Of a stretch of DNA of 37,878 nt, positions 6,377-14,897 are shown piece by piece. Position numbers and translations under genes: made by a program. Within the stretch, counting starts at the first letter, position 1. Each line of letters starts with the position of its first letter. Below the pieces are notes generated by a model. The model did no database searches. It was not told the origin of the DNA and saw only the letters and a program-made list of their open reading frames with translations. Source of the stretch: Clostridia bacterium. GTDB lineage: Bacteria > Bacillota > Clostridia > Christensenellales > CAG-138. The DNA lies in contig JAFSPW010000054.1 of assembly GCA_017451295.1 (NCBI GenBank), positions 1 through 37,878 on the forward strand, given 5' to 3'.

Positions 6377-8113
6377 ATGAAAGTCAGCCAGCTTTTGGGC
6401 GAACGGTATAAGGAGCGCGCCGCGGACATCGAGAGCCAGAATCTCATGACCCGGGGCGGCTATATGAAACAGGTGGGCAACGGCATCTATTCCCTGCTGC
6501 CCCCCGCCACCAGGATTCAGCGCAAGATTGAACGGATTCTGAGGGAGGAGATGGACCGCATCGACGGCCAGGAGGTCCTCTTCCCGGTGGCCATGCCGGC
6601 CAGCCTCTGGCAGTCCTCCGGCCGCTGGGACAGCATCGGCAGCGAGCTGCTGCGGTTCAAGGACCGGTCCGGGGCGGATATGTGCCTGGGTATGACCCAC
6701 GAGGAGGCCGCCGTCCACATGGCCAACAACATCGCCGGCACCTATCAGAAGTACCCCTTCATGATCTACCAGATTCAAACCAAGTTCCGGGACGAGCCCC
6801 GGGCCAGGGGCGGCCTTATCCGGGTGCGGGAGTTCACCATGAAGGATGCCTACTCCTTCCACACCAGCCAGGAGGATTTGCAGAAGTATTATGAGCGGGC
6901 CTACCGGGCCTATGAGCGCATCTATGCCCGGGCGGGCATTCCGGAGGTCATGGCCGTCAAGTCCGATTCCGGCATGATGGGCGGCAAGGTGAGCCATGAG
7001 TTCATGCTCCTGACGGACATCGGGGAGGACACCATCGTCCTTTGTCCCGAATGCGGCTACCGGGCCAACATGGAAGCCGCCGAGTGTACCGTGAAGAACG
7101 AACCGGAGGCGAGCCTAAAGCCCCTGCAAACCGTGTTCACCGGCGCCGCCAAGACCATTGAGGATGTGTGCTTGCTGCTGGGCAGCACCCCCCAGAAGAG
7201 CTGCAAGGCCGTGGTCTATCAGCGCAACGTAGACGACAGCTTCGTGCTCATCTTCACCCGCGGGGATGTGGAGGTGAACGAGACCAAGCTGACCAACTAC
7301 CTGAAGACCGCCGTCCACCCCGCCGCGGATTTGGAGAGTGCCCATCTGACCGCCGGGAACATCGGCCCCGTGCAGCTGATGGCTAACGCCACGGTCCTGT
7401 TTGATAAGTCTTTGCAGGGGGCCACCAACCTCATCTGCGGCGCCAACCGGGAGGCCTATCACTTCACCGGCTTCACCCCCGGCCGGGATCTGCCGGAGGA
7501 GACGGAGTATATCGACTTGGGCAAGGCCCGGGCCGGGGACGAGTGCCCCCAGTGCCATAGGCACAGCATTCGGGTGTCCCGGGGCATCGAGGTGGGGAAC
7601 ATCTTCCAGCTCGGCCGCCGCTACACCGAGGCCATGGGCATGACCTATGACGACGAGAACGGCAACAGGGTCAACCCCATCATGGGCTGCTACGGCATCG
7701 GCGTGGGCCGTTTGATGGCCAGCGTCTGCGAGGCCAAGCACGACCAGTACGGCCCCATCTGGCCCATCACCATCGCCCCCTGGGAGGTGGAAATCTGCGC
7801 CCTGCGCGCCGACAACGAAGAGGTGAAGGCCGCCGCCAATGAGCTCTATGAAAGGTTGTCCGCCAAGGCAGAAACATTGCTTGACGATAGAGCCGTGTCC
7901 GCCGGGTTCATGTTCTCCGATGCGGACCTGTTCGGCTGCCCCGTGCGGGTGGTCATCAGCCCCAAGACCCTTGCCCGGGGGGTGGTGGAGCTCTCCACCC
8001 GGGATAAGTCCGTCAAGGAGGATGTGGCCCTTGCCGATGCGCCCCGGCGCGTGCAGGAGCTTATTGAGGAGCTTAAAGCCCAGGTCATGGAAAAGGTGCC
8101 CGAAACTTTGTAA
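6377..8113 (+). CDS. proS: prolyl-tRNA synthetase, bacterial type with editing insert
   Basis: 578 residues, normal for bacterial ProS. The start at 6377 follows GAGGAGAGG. It charges tRNA-Pro with proline in the cytoplasm. Class II core motifs are visible: the N-terminal GGYMKQVGNGIYSLLPPATRI region, FRDEPRARGGLIRVREFTMKDAYSFH (motif 2), and MGCYGIGVGRLMA (motif 3). The editing (INS) domain lies between, around AAKTIEDVCLLLG and DVEVNETKLTNYLK. Cys pairs LCPECGY and DECPQCH flank the insert, as in relatives, followed by GIEVGNIFQLG. The C-terminal anticodon-binding domain begins at WPITIAPWEVEI. It is a single-gene unit with its own promoter and terminator. Confidence 0.97.
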   Translation: MKVSQLLGERYKERAADIESQNLMTRGGYMKQVGNGIYSLLPPATRIQRKIERILREEMDRIDGQEVLFPVAMPASLWQSSGRWDSIGSELLRFKDRSGADMCLGMTHEEAAVHMANNIAGTYQKYPFMIYQIQTKFRDEPRARGGLIRVREFTMKDAYSFHTSQEDLQKYYERAYRAYERIYARAGIPEVMAVKSDSGMMGGKVSHEFMLLTDIGEDTIVLCPECGYRANMEAAECTVKNEPEASLKPLQTVFTGAAKTIEDVCLLLGSTPQKSCKAVVYQRNVDDSFVLIFTRGDVEVNETKLTNYLKTAVHPAADLESAHLTAGNIGPVQLMANATVLFDKSLQGATNLICGANREAYHFTGFTPGRDLPEETEYIDLGKARAGDECPQCHRHSIRVSRGIEVGNIFQLGRRYTEAMGMTYDDENGNRVNPIMGCYGIGVGRLMASVCEAKHDQYGPIWPITIAPWEVEICALRADNEEVKAAANELYERLSAKAETLLDDRAVSAGFMFSDADLFGCPVRVVISPKTLARGVVELSTRDKSVKEDVALADAPRRVQELIEELKAQVMEKVPETL

Positions 8114-8141
8114 GGCAGCCTGAAAAAATAATAGTATATTC

Positions 8142-8183
8142 TCCCCGCTTTCTCTCATTTTTGCGAGAAAGTGGGGATTTTTT
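8142..8183 (+). terminator. rho-independent terminator of proS
   Basis: TCCCCGCTTTCTC (8142-8154) pairs with GAGAAAGTGGGGA (8165-8177) with one mismatch, followed directly by TTTTTT. Confidence 0.9.
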
Positions 8184-8208
8184 GGCTTCTGCATCGGGGG
8201 CAAAACGG

Positions 8209-8259
8209 TTGACATTTATGGGGAATGGAGTAGAATAAGGTATAGACAGTATAACTGTC
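8209..8259 (+). promoter_or_regulatory. promoter plus operator palindrome of ABC importer operon
   Basis: TTGACA (8209-8214), a 16-nt spacer and TAGAAT (8231-8236), start near 8243. A perfect dyad GACAGT-ATA-ACTGTC (8245-8259) covers the first transcribed bases, a typical repressor position. AAGGAGG follows before the ATG at 8281. It does not resemble a Fur box; the regulator is not in the window as far as can be told. Confidence 0.65.
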
Positions 8260-8280
8260 AAATAATAAGGAGGAAGTCTT

Positions 8281-9723
8281 ATGAAGAAATTGGTATCCCT
8301 GCTTCTGGCGACGCTGATGATCCTTGCCTGCGTGGCCTGCGGCACCACTGTTCCCGCTGCTGAAAGCCAGCAGCCCGCTGCACAGACGGAAACGAAGACG
8401 GAAACGAAGACTGAAACTAAGACCGAAACCGCCCCCGAAGCACCCGAGCAAGAGCCTGCTCCCGTGGAGGAGAACCTGACCCCGGTTCAGAAAATCATCA
8501 AGGAAGCCCAGGGCATGACCATGGAGGAGCTGGCCCGCAAGGCCATCGAAGAGTCCAACGGCAAGACCCTCTACGGCGTGGGCAACTCCAGCCGCGGCAA
8601 GTCTGCTCTGCCTCTGTTCATCGCCTATCTGCAGACCATCGACCCCAACTACACCCTGGAGTTCGATTGGCAGCAGCCCAAGAACAACAAAATCTTCGAC
8701 CAGCTCACCGCCGAGTCCCTGAAGGACACCGGCACCTTCGCCCTGACCCTCATTCAGGACGGCAACCAGATTGAGAGCAAGATGGTCCGCACGGGCATTC
8801 TGGATACCTTCATCCCTCTGGAGTGGGCCCAGGCCAACGGCGTGGATGTGGACAGCTACACCGGCTATTTGCCCCTGCAGACGTTGAACAAGGTCTTCGA
8901 GTATAACTGCACCGGAGAGAAGACCTACACCAACTGCTGGGACTTCGTCTATGAAGGGGAGCATGGCCTGTTCATGGACATCGACTCCGAAATCGTGGGC
9001 AAGAACTTCCTGTACATGCTGACAGAGGACACCTATGCCGGGTATCTAAAGGCAGCCTTTGATAAGCTCGATGATGCCAAGAAGGCTTACTTCCAGCCCG
9101 TCATCGATGGCCTTAAGCAGGATGCGGCCGACTTAGGGCTCGGCGAAAACGGCGCCTATGCCCTCGCCTGGATCAAGCTCTGGGTGGAGAGCTACAACGC
9201 CCAGACCGACGACGGCCCCATCTGCAACACCCTGGTCCAGTCCTCCGCCAAGGATCAGTTCGGCCTGCTGGTGTACTCCAAGCTCCGCTCCGTGGAGGAG
9301 TCCGAGGGCGTTTCCAAGAAAAACATCAAGGTGGCCGCCTATCAGGATGGCTATGAGGGTATCGGCGGCTATGGCTACTGCCACTACATGTTCGTCACCG
9401 ACAACAGCCCCCTGCCCTGGACGGCCTGCGCCTTCATCTCCTATATCACCTGCACCGTGGACGGCTTCTCCGCCTGGGGCAAGGATATGGGCGGCTATTC
9501 CTCCAACCCGGTGGTTGCCGCCGGCACCGAGGAAAAGTACGGCCACAGCAAGGGCGGCATGAACGAAGCCGGCGAGGTGGAGTTCGAGTGCAAGAACGAC
9601 CGTGGCTATGACTGGTGGGTCAATGAAGGCCAGCTGGTCATCGAAGACCCCGGCTACTGCGCCGACGTGGCCTTCACCGTGGGCTCCTGGATTGAGACCC
9701 TCACCAAGTACACCGTGCAATAA
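8281..9723 (+). CDS. ABC transporter substrate-binding lipoprotein
   Basis: 480 residues. A lipoprotein signal ends at Cys17 or Cys20 (ILACVAC). A flexible linker with tandem ETKT repeats (about 36-50) and a Pro/Glu stretch precede the binding domain, which carries two-lobed features such as KTLYGVGNSSRGKSALPLFIAYLQTIDPNYTLEFDW. It would capture a solute outside the membrane and deliver it to the permease encoded directly downstream. The permease and ATPase resemble iron(III)/polyamine/phosphonate-type importers, but the ligand cannot be inferred from this protein; it is larger than most such binding proteins (320-380 residues). Strong AAGGAGG ribosome site; promoter with operator at 8209-8259. 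Confidence 0.8.
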   Translation: MKKLVSLLLATLMILACVACGTTVPAAESQQPAAQTETKTETKTETKTETAPEAPEQEPAPVEENLTPVQKIIKEAQGMTMEELARKAIEESNGKTLYGVGNSSRGKSALPLFIAYLQTIDPNYTLEFDWQQPKNNKIFDQLTAESLKDTGTFALTLIQDGNQIESKMVRTGILDTFIPLEWAQANGVDVDSYTGYLPLQTLNKVFEYNCTGEKTYTNCWDFVYEGEHGLFMDIDSEIVGKNFLYMLTEDTYAGYLKAAFDKLDDAKKAYFQPVIDGLKQDAADLGLGENGAYALAWIKLWVESYNAQTDDGPICNTLVQSSAKDQFGLLVYSKLRSVEESEGVSKKNIKVAAYQDGYEGIGGYGYCHYMFVTDNSPLPWTACAFISYITCTVDGFSAWGKDMGGYSSNPVVAAGTEEKYGHSKGGMNEAGEVEFECKNDRGYDWWVNEGQLVIEDPGYCADVAFTVGSWIETLTKYTVQ

Positions 9724-9762
9724 AAGAGCATATTGGTCATCCATTTGAACTGACAGAATAAT

Positions 9763-9796
9763 CAGAGGCGCCCTTACCACCGTTGGGGCGCCTCTG
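9763..9796 (+). promoter_or_regulatory. intercistronic hairpin between binding protein and permease
   Basis: CAGAGGCGCCC and GGGCGCCTCTG form a perfect 11-bp stem with no T-run. Such stems after binding-protein genes often protect the upstream message from 3' exonucleases and raise its yield over the permease (established for other ABC operons; inferred here). Confidence 0.7.
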
Positions 9797-9816
9797 GTGG
9801 AAGTAGGAGGTCGTTT

Positions 9817-11679
9817 GTGCAAAGTTCACCCACTCGCGCCGACAAGCGGCGCATCCGGTTGAATAAGATTAAAACCTTTTTCTCCAAGCCTCAAAACGTC
9901 ATCCTGCTGCTGTTCGGCATCGTGCTCACCTTCACCACCGTGGCGCCGATCGTTGCCATTGTGGAAGACACCTTTGCCATCCATCCCGGCACCATAGACG
10001 AGAACCTGGCCATCACCCGGCAGCAGTTCTCGGTGTTCTATCTCAATAACAGCAGCAAGGCCTATTCCCTGGCCAACTATGTGGACCTGTTTACCTCCAG
10101 ACTTGTCAAAACCAATCTGTGGACGCCGCTGAAAAACACCTTTCTTCTGGCCGTGTTCACCTGCGTCGTGTCCATTCTCTATGGCGGCATCTTTGCGTTC
10201 CTTGTGACCAGGACCAACCTGAAATTCCGCAAGTACCTCAGCTCCATCTTCATCTTCCCCTACATCATGCCCCAGTGGACCTTGGCCGTGGTGTGGCAGA
10301 ACCTGTTCAACTCCCGCCTGATTACCGGCGGCGCTGACGGGCTGCTGGCCTCCGTGTTCGGGCTGACCCTGCCGGGCTGGTGGTGCCAGGGGCTGTTCCC
10401 CTCCTCCGTGGTGCTGGGTCTGCACTATGCGCCGTTTGCCTATATCCTTATCGGCGGCATCTTCCGGAACATGGATGCGAATCTCGAGGAGGCGGCCACC
10501 ATTTTGGATACCCCCCGGTGGCGGACCATGTTCCGCATCACCCTGCCCATGATCAAGCCCGCCATCCTGTCCACCATACTGCTGGTGTTCGGCAGCGCCA
10601 TGGGCAGCTACCCGGTGCCCCATTATCTGAATCTGGTGACCCTGTCCACCAAGTACGTGTCTTTGAACGACAAATACACCGGTGAAGCCAGCATTCTGGC
10701 CATCATCATGATGGTCTTCGGCGTGGCGATTCTGCTGGTGAACCAGATGACCTTGAAGAGCCGCAAGAGCTATACCACCGTCACCGGCAAGTCCGGGCAG
10801 ATTTCCCGGTTCAACCTGGGCAAGCGGGGCAAGTACGCCATTGCGGTGCTGTTCATCATCCTCACGTTCTTCACCAGCATCTATCCCATCGTGTCCTTTG
10901 CCTTTGAAACCTTTTTGCCCAACCCCGGGGACTATAGCTTCCTGTACACCGGCAACTGGGCGAACCTGACCACCAAGTGGTGGATCACGGCGGAGAACAT
11001 CACCGAGAACGGCATGTACGGCCAGCAGGGCATGCTCTATAACCAGACCATCTGGCATGCCTATGGCGGCACCATTCTGGTGTCCGTAGCCTGCGCCCTG
11101 ACGGCGGGCACCATCGGCACCCTGATTGGCTACTCCGTCAGCAAAAACCGCCGCTCCCGCTGGGCAAACTATGTGAACAACATGGCCTTTTTGCCCTACC
11201 TGATGCCCTCCATCGCCGTGGGCGTGGCCTTCTTCATCCTCTTCTCCAATAAGTATATCAACCTGTTCAATACCTATTGGCTGCTCATCATCGTGGGCAC
11301 AGTGAAGTATATCCCCTTTGCCAGCCGAAGCTCCCTCAACTCCATGCTGCAGCTCTCCGGGGAAATCGAAGAGGCCGCCATCATTCAGGATACCCCCTGG
11401 TTCAAACGGATGTTCCGGATTATCATTCCCATCCAGAAATCCTCCATCATCAGCGGCTACATGCTGCCGTTTATGACCTGCCTTAGGGAGCTGTCGCTGT
11501 TTATGCTCCTGTGTACCCAGGGCTTCATCCTCTCCACCACGTTGGACTACTTCGATGAGATGGGGCTCTATGCCTTCTCGAGCGGCATCAACCTCATTCT
11601 CATTGTCACCATTCTGATTTTCAATACGGCTGTCAACAAAATCACCGGCGCAAGCCTGGATGAAGGTATCGGAGGTTAA
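9817..11679 (+). CDS. ABC transporter permease, two fused permease domains
   Basis: 620 residues containing two MetI-like permease halves in one chain, about six membrane segments each. Each half has the coupling EAA loop: EEAATILDTPRWRTMFRITLPM (about 224-245) and EEAAIIQDTPWFKRMFRIIIPI (about 518-539). Fused permeases are typical of FbpB/iron(III)-type importers. The start is a GTG at 9817, 6 nt after AGGAGG; the first 20 residues are basic and cytoplasmic. A long loop (about 50-100) follows the first helix. It lies between the binding protein and the ATPase (2 bp to the next ATG). Confidence 0.9.
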   Translation: MQSSPTRADKRRIRLNKIKTFFSKPQNVILLLFGIVLTFTTVAPIVAIVEDTFAIHPGTIDENLAITRQQFSVFYLNNSSKAYSLANYVDLFTSRLVKTNLWTPLKNTFLLAVFTCVVSILYGGIFAFLVTRTNLKFRKYLSSIFIFPYIMPQWTLAVVWQNLFNSRLITGGADGLLASVFGLTLPGWWCQGLFPSSVVLGLHYAPFAYILIGGIFRNMDANLEEAATILDTPRWRTMFRITLPMIKPAILSTILLVFGSAMGSYPVPHYLNLVTLSTKYVSLNDKYTGEASILAIIMMVFGVAILLVNQMTLKSRKSYTTVTGKSGQISRFNLGKRGKYAIAVLFIILTFFTSIYPIVSFAFETFLPNPGDYSFLYTGNWANLTTKWWITAENITENGMYGQQGMLYNQTIWHAYGGTILVSVACALTAGTIGTLIGYSVSKNRRSRWANYVNNMAFLPYLMPSIAVGVAFFILFSNKYINLFNTYWLLIIVGTVKYIPFASRSSLNSMLQLSGEIEEAAIIQDTPWFKRMFRIIIPIQKSSIISGYMLPFMTCLRELSLFMLLCTQGFILSTTLDYFDEMGLYAFSSGINLILIVTILIFNTAVNKITGASLDEGIGG

Positions 11680-11681
11680 TC

Positions 11682-13316
11682 ATGCCTAAAATCACTCTGG
11701 AACACATCACAAAGCGTTGGAACAAATTCTATGCCGTGGACGATTTGAACCTGGTCATTGAGGACAACGCATTTGTCACCCTGCTCGGCCCCTCCGGCTG
11801 CGGCAAAACCACCACACTCAGGATGATTGCGGGCTTGGAAACCCCCACGGAGGGCCGCATCACCATCGGGGACAAGGTGGTTTTCGACAGCGCCGCCGGC
11901 ATCAACATCCCCGCCAACAAGCGGAAGGTGGGGTTCCTGTTCCAAAATTATGCCCTCTGGCCGAATATGACCGTGTATGAGAACATCGCCTTCGGCCTGA
12001 AAAACATCAACGAGCCCATGGAAACCGTGGACTATGAGGCGAGGAACGCCAAACGCATGGCGGAGATTCTCCAGGACCCCCAGGCCCTCGCCGCCATCAT
12101 CAACGATTGTAGGGACAAGAAGGGGAATCTGGACAGGAAAAAGGCCGTCATTAAGCTCATCGACACCTACACCATCTCCGGCATCAGCGCCAAGACCCTG
12201 CTGGCTATGGGCATTGAGGAGAACCCGGGGGCTGCTGCCAGGAAGGCCCAGGAGCTGGAGCAGAAGTATCAGAAGCTGGCAGGTGCCCATACAGCCGCCG
12301 GCGAAGAGCTGGATGCGGATGGTAGGGTCCTCAAAGGCGGGAAGCCCGTTATCACCAAGCGCAAGCTCAACAAGGAGGAGGTGGACCTGGCGGTGCGCCG
12401 GGTGTCCCGCATTGTGAAAATCGGCATGTTCATGGACCGGTACCCGGCAGAGCTTTCCGGCGGTCAGCAGCAGCGGGTGGCCATCGCCCGTACCCTGGCG
12501 CCGGAGCCCAGCGTGCTGTTCATGGACGAGCCCCTTTCCAACCTGGATGCAAAGCTGCGCCTTGAGATGCGCTATGAGCTGCAGCGGCTTCATGTGGAAA
12601 CCGGCAGCACCTTCGTGTATGTGACCCACGACCAGATGGAAGCCATGACCCTGGCCACCTCCATCTGCCTTATGAACAACGGGGTCCTGCAGCAGTACGA
12701 TGCCCCGCTCACGGTGTATAACCGGCCCAGCAACCTCTTCGTGGCGGACTTTGTGGGGAACCCCTCCATCAACCTCATTGAAGTTCAGGGCCAGCAGCAG
12801 GCGGATGGCAGTCTGAAGCTGAAACTGCTCGGGGACCGGCAGCTCACCTTCGTGCCGAACCATCCGGTGGATGTAGAGACCTGGGCCCGGCAGCGGGACG
12901 AGCAGCAGCAAGCGCAAGCCCAGGCACTCGCGCAAAAGGCAAAGCAGAAGGGCTATGTGGAAAAGTCCAACAAGGACGAGATTTTCCGCTATGCCATCGC
13001 CCGGGTGGAGGAGGAGGATACTTCCATCGAGGATACGCCTGAAATCCACGACGGGGACTATGTGCTGGGTGTCCGGCCGGAGTTCGTTCGCCTCTCACAA
13101 GCCGGTATCCCGGGGGAGATTTACGGCGCCATGCCCACCGGTATGGAGTCCACCTTGAAGATTCGCACCGGCGAGTTCCTGCTCACCTCCGTCGTCTTCG
13201 GGGACACCCTGTATACCATCGGCTCCCCGGTGAAGATAACCTTCTGTGGCGATGCCCTCATGCTCTTTGACCGCAAGTCCGGCCGGTACATCACCTCCGG
13301 AAGCATCAGGGAATAA
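11682..13316 (+). CDS. ABC transporter ATPase with large insertions
   Basis: 544 residues, against 350-370 for the MalK/FbpC/PotA class it belongs to. Motifs are intact: Walker A GPSGCGKT (36-43), Q-loop FQNYALWPNM (Gln88), signature LSGGQQQRVAIARTL (258-272), Walker B VLFMDEP (278-284), D-loop SNLDAKLR, H-loop His316. The Q-loop to signature gap is about 170 residues where about 50-55 is normal, so about 115 extra residues (roughly 108-235) sit in the helical subdomain that touches the permease. A second insert of about 60 residues (around 398-455, Gln/Ala- and Glu-rich) lies before the TOBE-like VRPEFVRL. The frame is continuous, so this is not a sequencing artefact. It drives import through the fused permease. 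The ribosome site GGAGG overlaps the permease end. Confidence 0.92.
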   Translation: MPKITLEHITKRWNKFYAVDDLNLVIEDNAFVTLLGPSGCGKTTTLRMIAGLETPTEGRITIGDKVVFDSAAGINIPANKRKVGFLFQNYALWPNMTVYENIAFGLKNINEPMETVDYEARNAKRMAEILQDPQALAAIINDCRDKKGNLDRKKAVIKLIDTYTISGISAKTLLAMGIEENPGAAARKAQELEQKYQKLAGAHTAAGEELDADGRVLKGGKPVITKRKLNKEEVDLAVRRVSRIVKIGMFMDRYPAELSGGQQQRVAIARTLAPEPSVLFMDEPLSNLDAKLRLEMRYELQRLHVETGSTFVYVTHDQMEAMTLATSICLMNNGVLQQYDAPLTVYNRPSNLFVADFVGNPSINLIEVQGQQQADGSLKLKLLGDRQLTFVPNHPVDVETWARQRDEQQQAQAQALAQKAKQKGYVEKSNKDEIFRYAIARVEEEDTSIEDTPEIHDGDYVLGVRPEFVRLSQAGIPGEIYGAMPTGMESTLKIRTGEFLLTSVVFGDTLYTIGSPVKITFCGDALMLFDRKSGRYITSGSIRE

Positions 13317-13331
13317 GCCTCTCTCACGAAA

Positions 13332-13357
13332 AAGGCCGCCGCAAACCCGGCGGCCTT
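13332..13357 (+). terminator. terminator of the ABC importer operon
   Basis: AAGGCCGCCG-CAAACC-CGGCGGCCTT is a perfect 10-bp stem followed by a T-rich tail (TTGACTTATT counted from the stem's last bases). The tail doubles as the -35 of the next promoter. Confidence 0.8.
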
Positions 13358-13409
13358 GACTTATTCTGGGCACCTGTGGTAAAATATAAGTTAGAAAGCT
13401 AACTTATAT
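13356..13409 (+). promoter_or_regulatory. promoter with MarR-type operator
   Basis: TTGACT (13356-13361), an 18-nt spacer and TAAAAT (13380-13385). Overlapping the -10 and the start is a perfect 11-bp dyad, ATATAAGTTAG-AAAG-CTAACTTATAT (13384-13409). Its core GTTAG-n4-CTAAC has the size and place of a MarR-family operator. The second gene of the transcript encodes a MarR protein. Confidence 0.8.
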
Positions 13410-13423
13410 GGGAGGGATGGAAG

Positions 13424-14380
13424 ATGAAACGAAGACTGTTGGCTTTGGCGTTGGGCGCCGTTCTTTTGGTGGGCTGCGGAGCCCCCGGGGAGGAAGCGGC
13501 TCCTGCCGCTACGCAAGCGCCGGCGGCCATAGAGGAACCCGTTGCCACAGAGGCGCCCGCCCCCGTTAAGACGGAGGAACCCACTTTGGAGGCAGAACCA
13601 CCCAAACCGGAGGATAAGATTGTGCAGATTACGTTGGACGAAGTTCGCATTCCCAACGGGGAGCGAACCGTGTACGGCAAGATCTATGGGCCTAAGACCG
13701 AGGGCCGGCACCCGGCCGTCATTCTCAGCCACGGCTATAACGGCACCAACGGCGACTGGGTGAAGGAATGCACCCTCTATGCCCAGAATGGCTTCGTGGC
13801 CTGCGCCATCGACTTTTGCGGCGGCTCCACCCGCTCTAAGTCCTCGGGCAAGAGCACGGACATGACCATCACCTCCGAGAAGGAGGACTTGCTGGCGGTC
13901 TTTGACTATGTGCGCGCTTTAGAGAATGTGGATGCGGACAAGGTGGTCCTCTTCGGCGGCAGTCAGGGCGGGCTGGTCAGCGCCCTGGCGGCGGCGGAGC
14001 GGCCGGAGCAGGTGCGGGCGCTGGGCCTGTATTTCCCCGCTTTCTGCGTGCCCGATGATTGGAAGAAGAAGTACAACACCCCCGCCGATGCCCCCGAGAG
14101 CTTCGATTTCTGGGGCTTGCAGCTGGGCCGGGGCTTTGTCGAGGACGTCTTTGGGCTGGATGTGTTCGGCACCATCGGCGCCTATGAGGGCCCCGTGCTG
14201 ATTCTCCATGGCACCAACGATGCCATCGTCCCCTTCACCTATTCGGAGGATGCGGTGGACGAGGTGTACGAGAATGCGGAACTGATGCTCCTGCCCGGGG
14301 AGGGCCACGGCTTTTCTCCCAAGGGGGCGCAGACCGCCATGGAGACCATTCTCCATTTCCTGAACGACACCTGCCGATAA
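13424..14380 (+). CDS. lipoprotein alpha/beta hydrolase
   Basis: 318 residues. Lipoprotein signal MKRRLLALALGAVLLVGC (Cys18), then an Ala/Pro/Glu-rich linker to about residue 64, then an alpha/beta hydrolase fold of the dienelactone-hydrolase/acyl-esterase kind. The triad is visible: nucleophile Ser180 in GGSQGG, Asp266 in HGTNDAIVPF, and His295 in GEGHGF; HGYNG (103-107) probably forms the oxyanion hole. It should be an esterase or peptidase on the outer face of the membrane; the substrate is unknown. It is followed 3 bp later by a MarR gene and preceded by a MarR-type operator, suggesting induction by a small organic compound, maybe its substrate. Confidence 0.85.
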   Translation: MKRRLLALALGAVLLVGCGAPGEEAAPAATQAPAAIEEPVATEAPAPVKTEEPTLEAEPPKPEDKIVQITLDEVRIPNGERTVYGKIYGPKTEGRHPAVILSHGYNGTNGDWVKECTLYAQNGFVACAIDFCGGSTRSKSSGKSTDMTITSEKEDLLAVFDYVRALENVDADKVVLFGGSQGGLVSALAAAERPEQVRALGLYFPAFCVPDDWKKKYNTPADAPESFDFWGLQLGRGFVEDVFGLDVFGTIGAYEGPVLILHGTNDAIVPFTYSEDAVDEVYENAELMLLPGEGHGFSPKGAQTAMETILHFLNDTCR

Positions 14381-14383
14381 GCC

Positions 14384-14806
14384 ATGGCTGACAAACTGTT
14401 TCTCGCCCTCATGGGCACCAACGCCGCTCACTATGAGCAGATTCGCAAGAGCTTCGATGCCCTGGGCCTGACGGAGGGTCAGCCCAAGGTGCTGTATGTG
14501 CTGCTTGCTTTGGAGGGCTGCCTGCAAAAGGATTTGGCCCTCGCTTGCCATGTGCGGGCGTCCACCCTGACGGTGCTATTGCAGAAGCTCGAAGAGCGGG
14601 GCTTTGTGCAAAAGCGTCCCTGCCATGCCCCGGGGGGCAAGGCGGCCCGGGCGATCTACCTGACCGCTGCCGGGAAAGAGGCGGCAAAGCGGATTCATGT
14701 TGCGGTGGAGGAGTTGGAGGAGCTAAGTTTTGCGGGCTTTTCCCACGAGGAGCGAGAGCAGCTCTTTTCCCTCCTTGCCCGGGTGGAAGAGAACCTGCGC
14801 CGCTGA
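14384..14806 (+). CDS. MarR family transcriptional regulator
   Basis: 140 residues. Winged helix at about 30-95: a helix-turn-helix with CLQKDLALACHVRASTLTVLLQKLEERGFVQK and a wing with GGKAARAIYLTAAG. It starts 3 bp after the hydrolase stop with no clear ribosome site, so it is likely expressed by translational coupling. It is the natural candidate to bind the dyad at 13384-13409 and repress its own operon. Confidence 0.88.
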   Translation: MADKLFLALMGTNAAHYEQIRKSFDALGLTEGQPKVLYVLLALEGCLQKDLALACHVRASTLTVLLQKLEERGFVQKRPCHAPGGKAARAIYLTAAGKEAAKRIHVAVEELEELSFAGFSHEEREQLFSLLARVEENLRR

Positions 14807-14847
14807 CCCTCCGATTGTGAATGCTTTGTAGCATTGCGGGGATTGTG

Positions 14848-14876
14848 TTGACTTTAGCCGGGTTTTGGGCTAAAGT
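14848..14876 (+). promoter_or_regulatory. promoter with operator dyad filling the spacer
   Basis: TTGACT (14848-14853), 17 nt, TAAAGT (14871-14876). A perfect 9-bp dyad, ACTTTAGCC-n8-GGCTAAAGT (14851-14876), runs from inside the -35 to the end of the -10. A bound dimer there would block RNA polymerase. AAGGAGGG follows before the ATG at 14898. Confidence 0.7.
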
Positions 14877-14897
14877 GAACGTAAGGAGGGCGGGCCC

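Noticed and set aside
11676..13049. 457-codon minus-strand frame opposite the ABC ATPase
   Set aside because: The plus-strand frame has all ABC motifs; the antisense frame has none.
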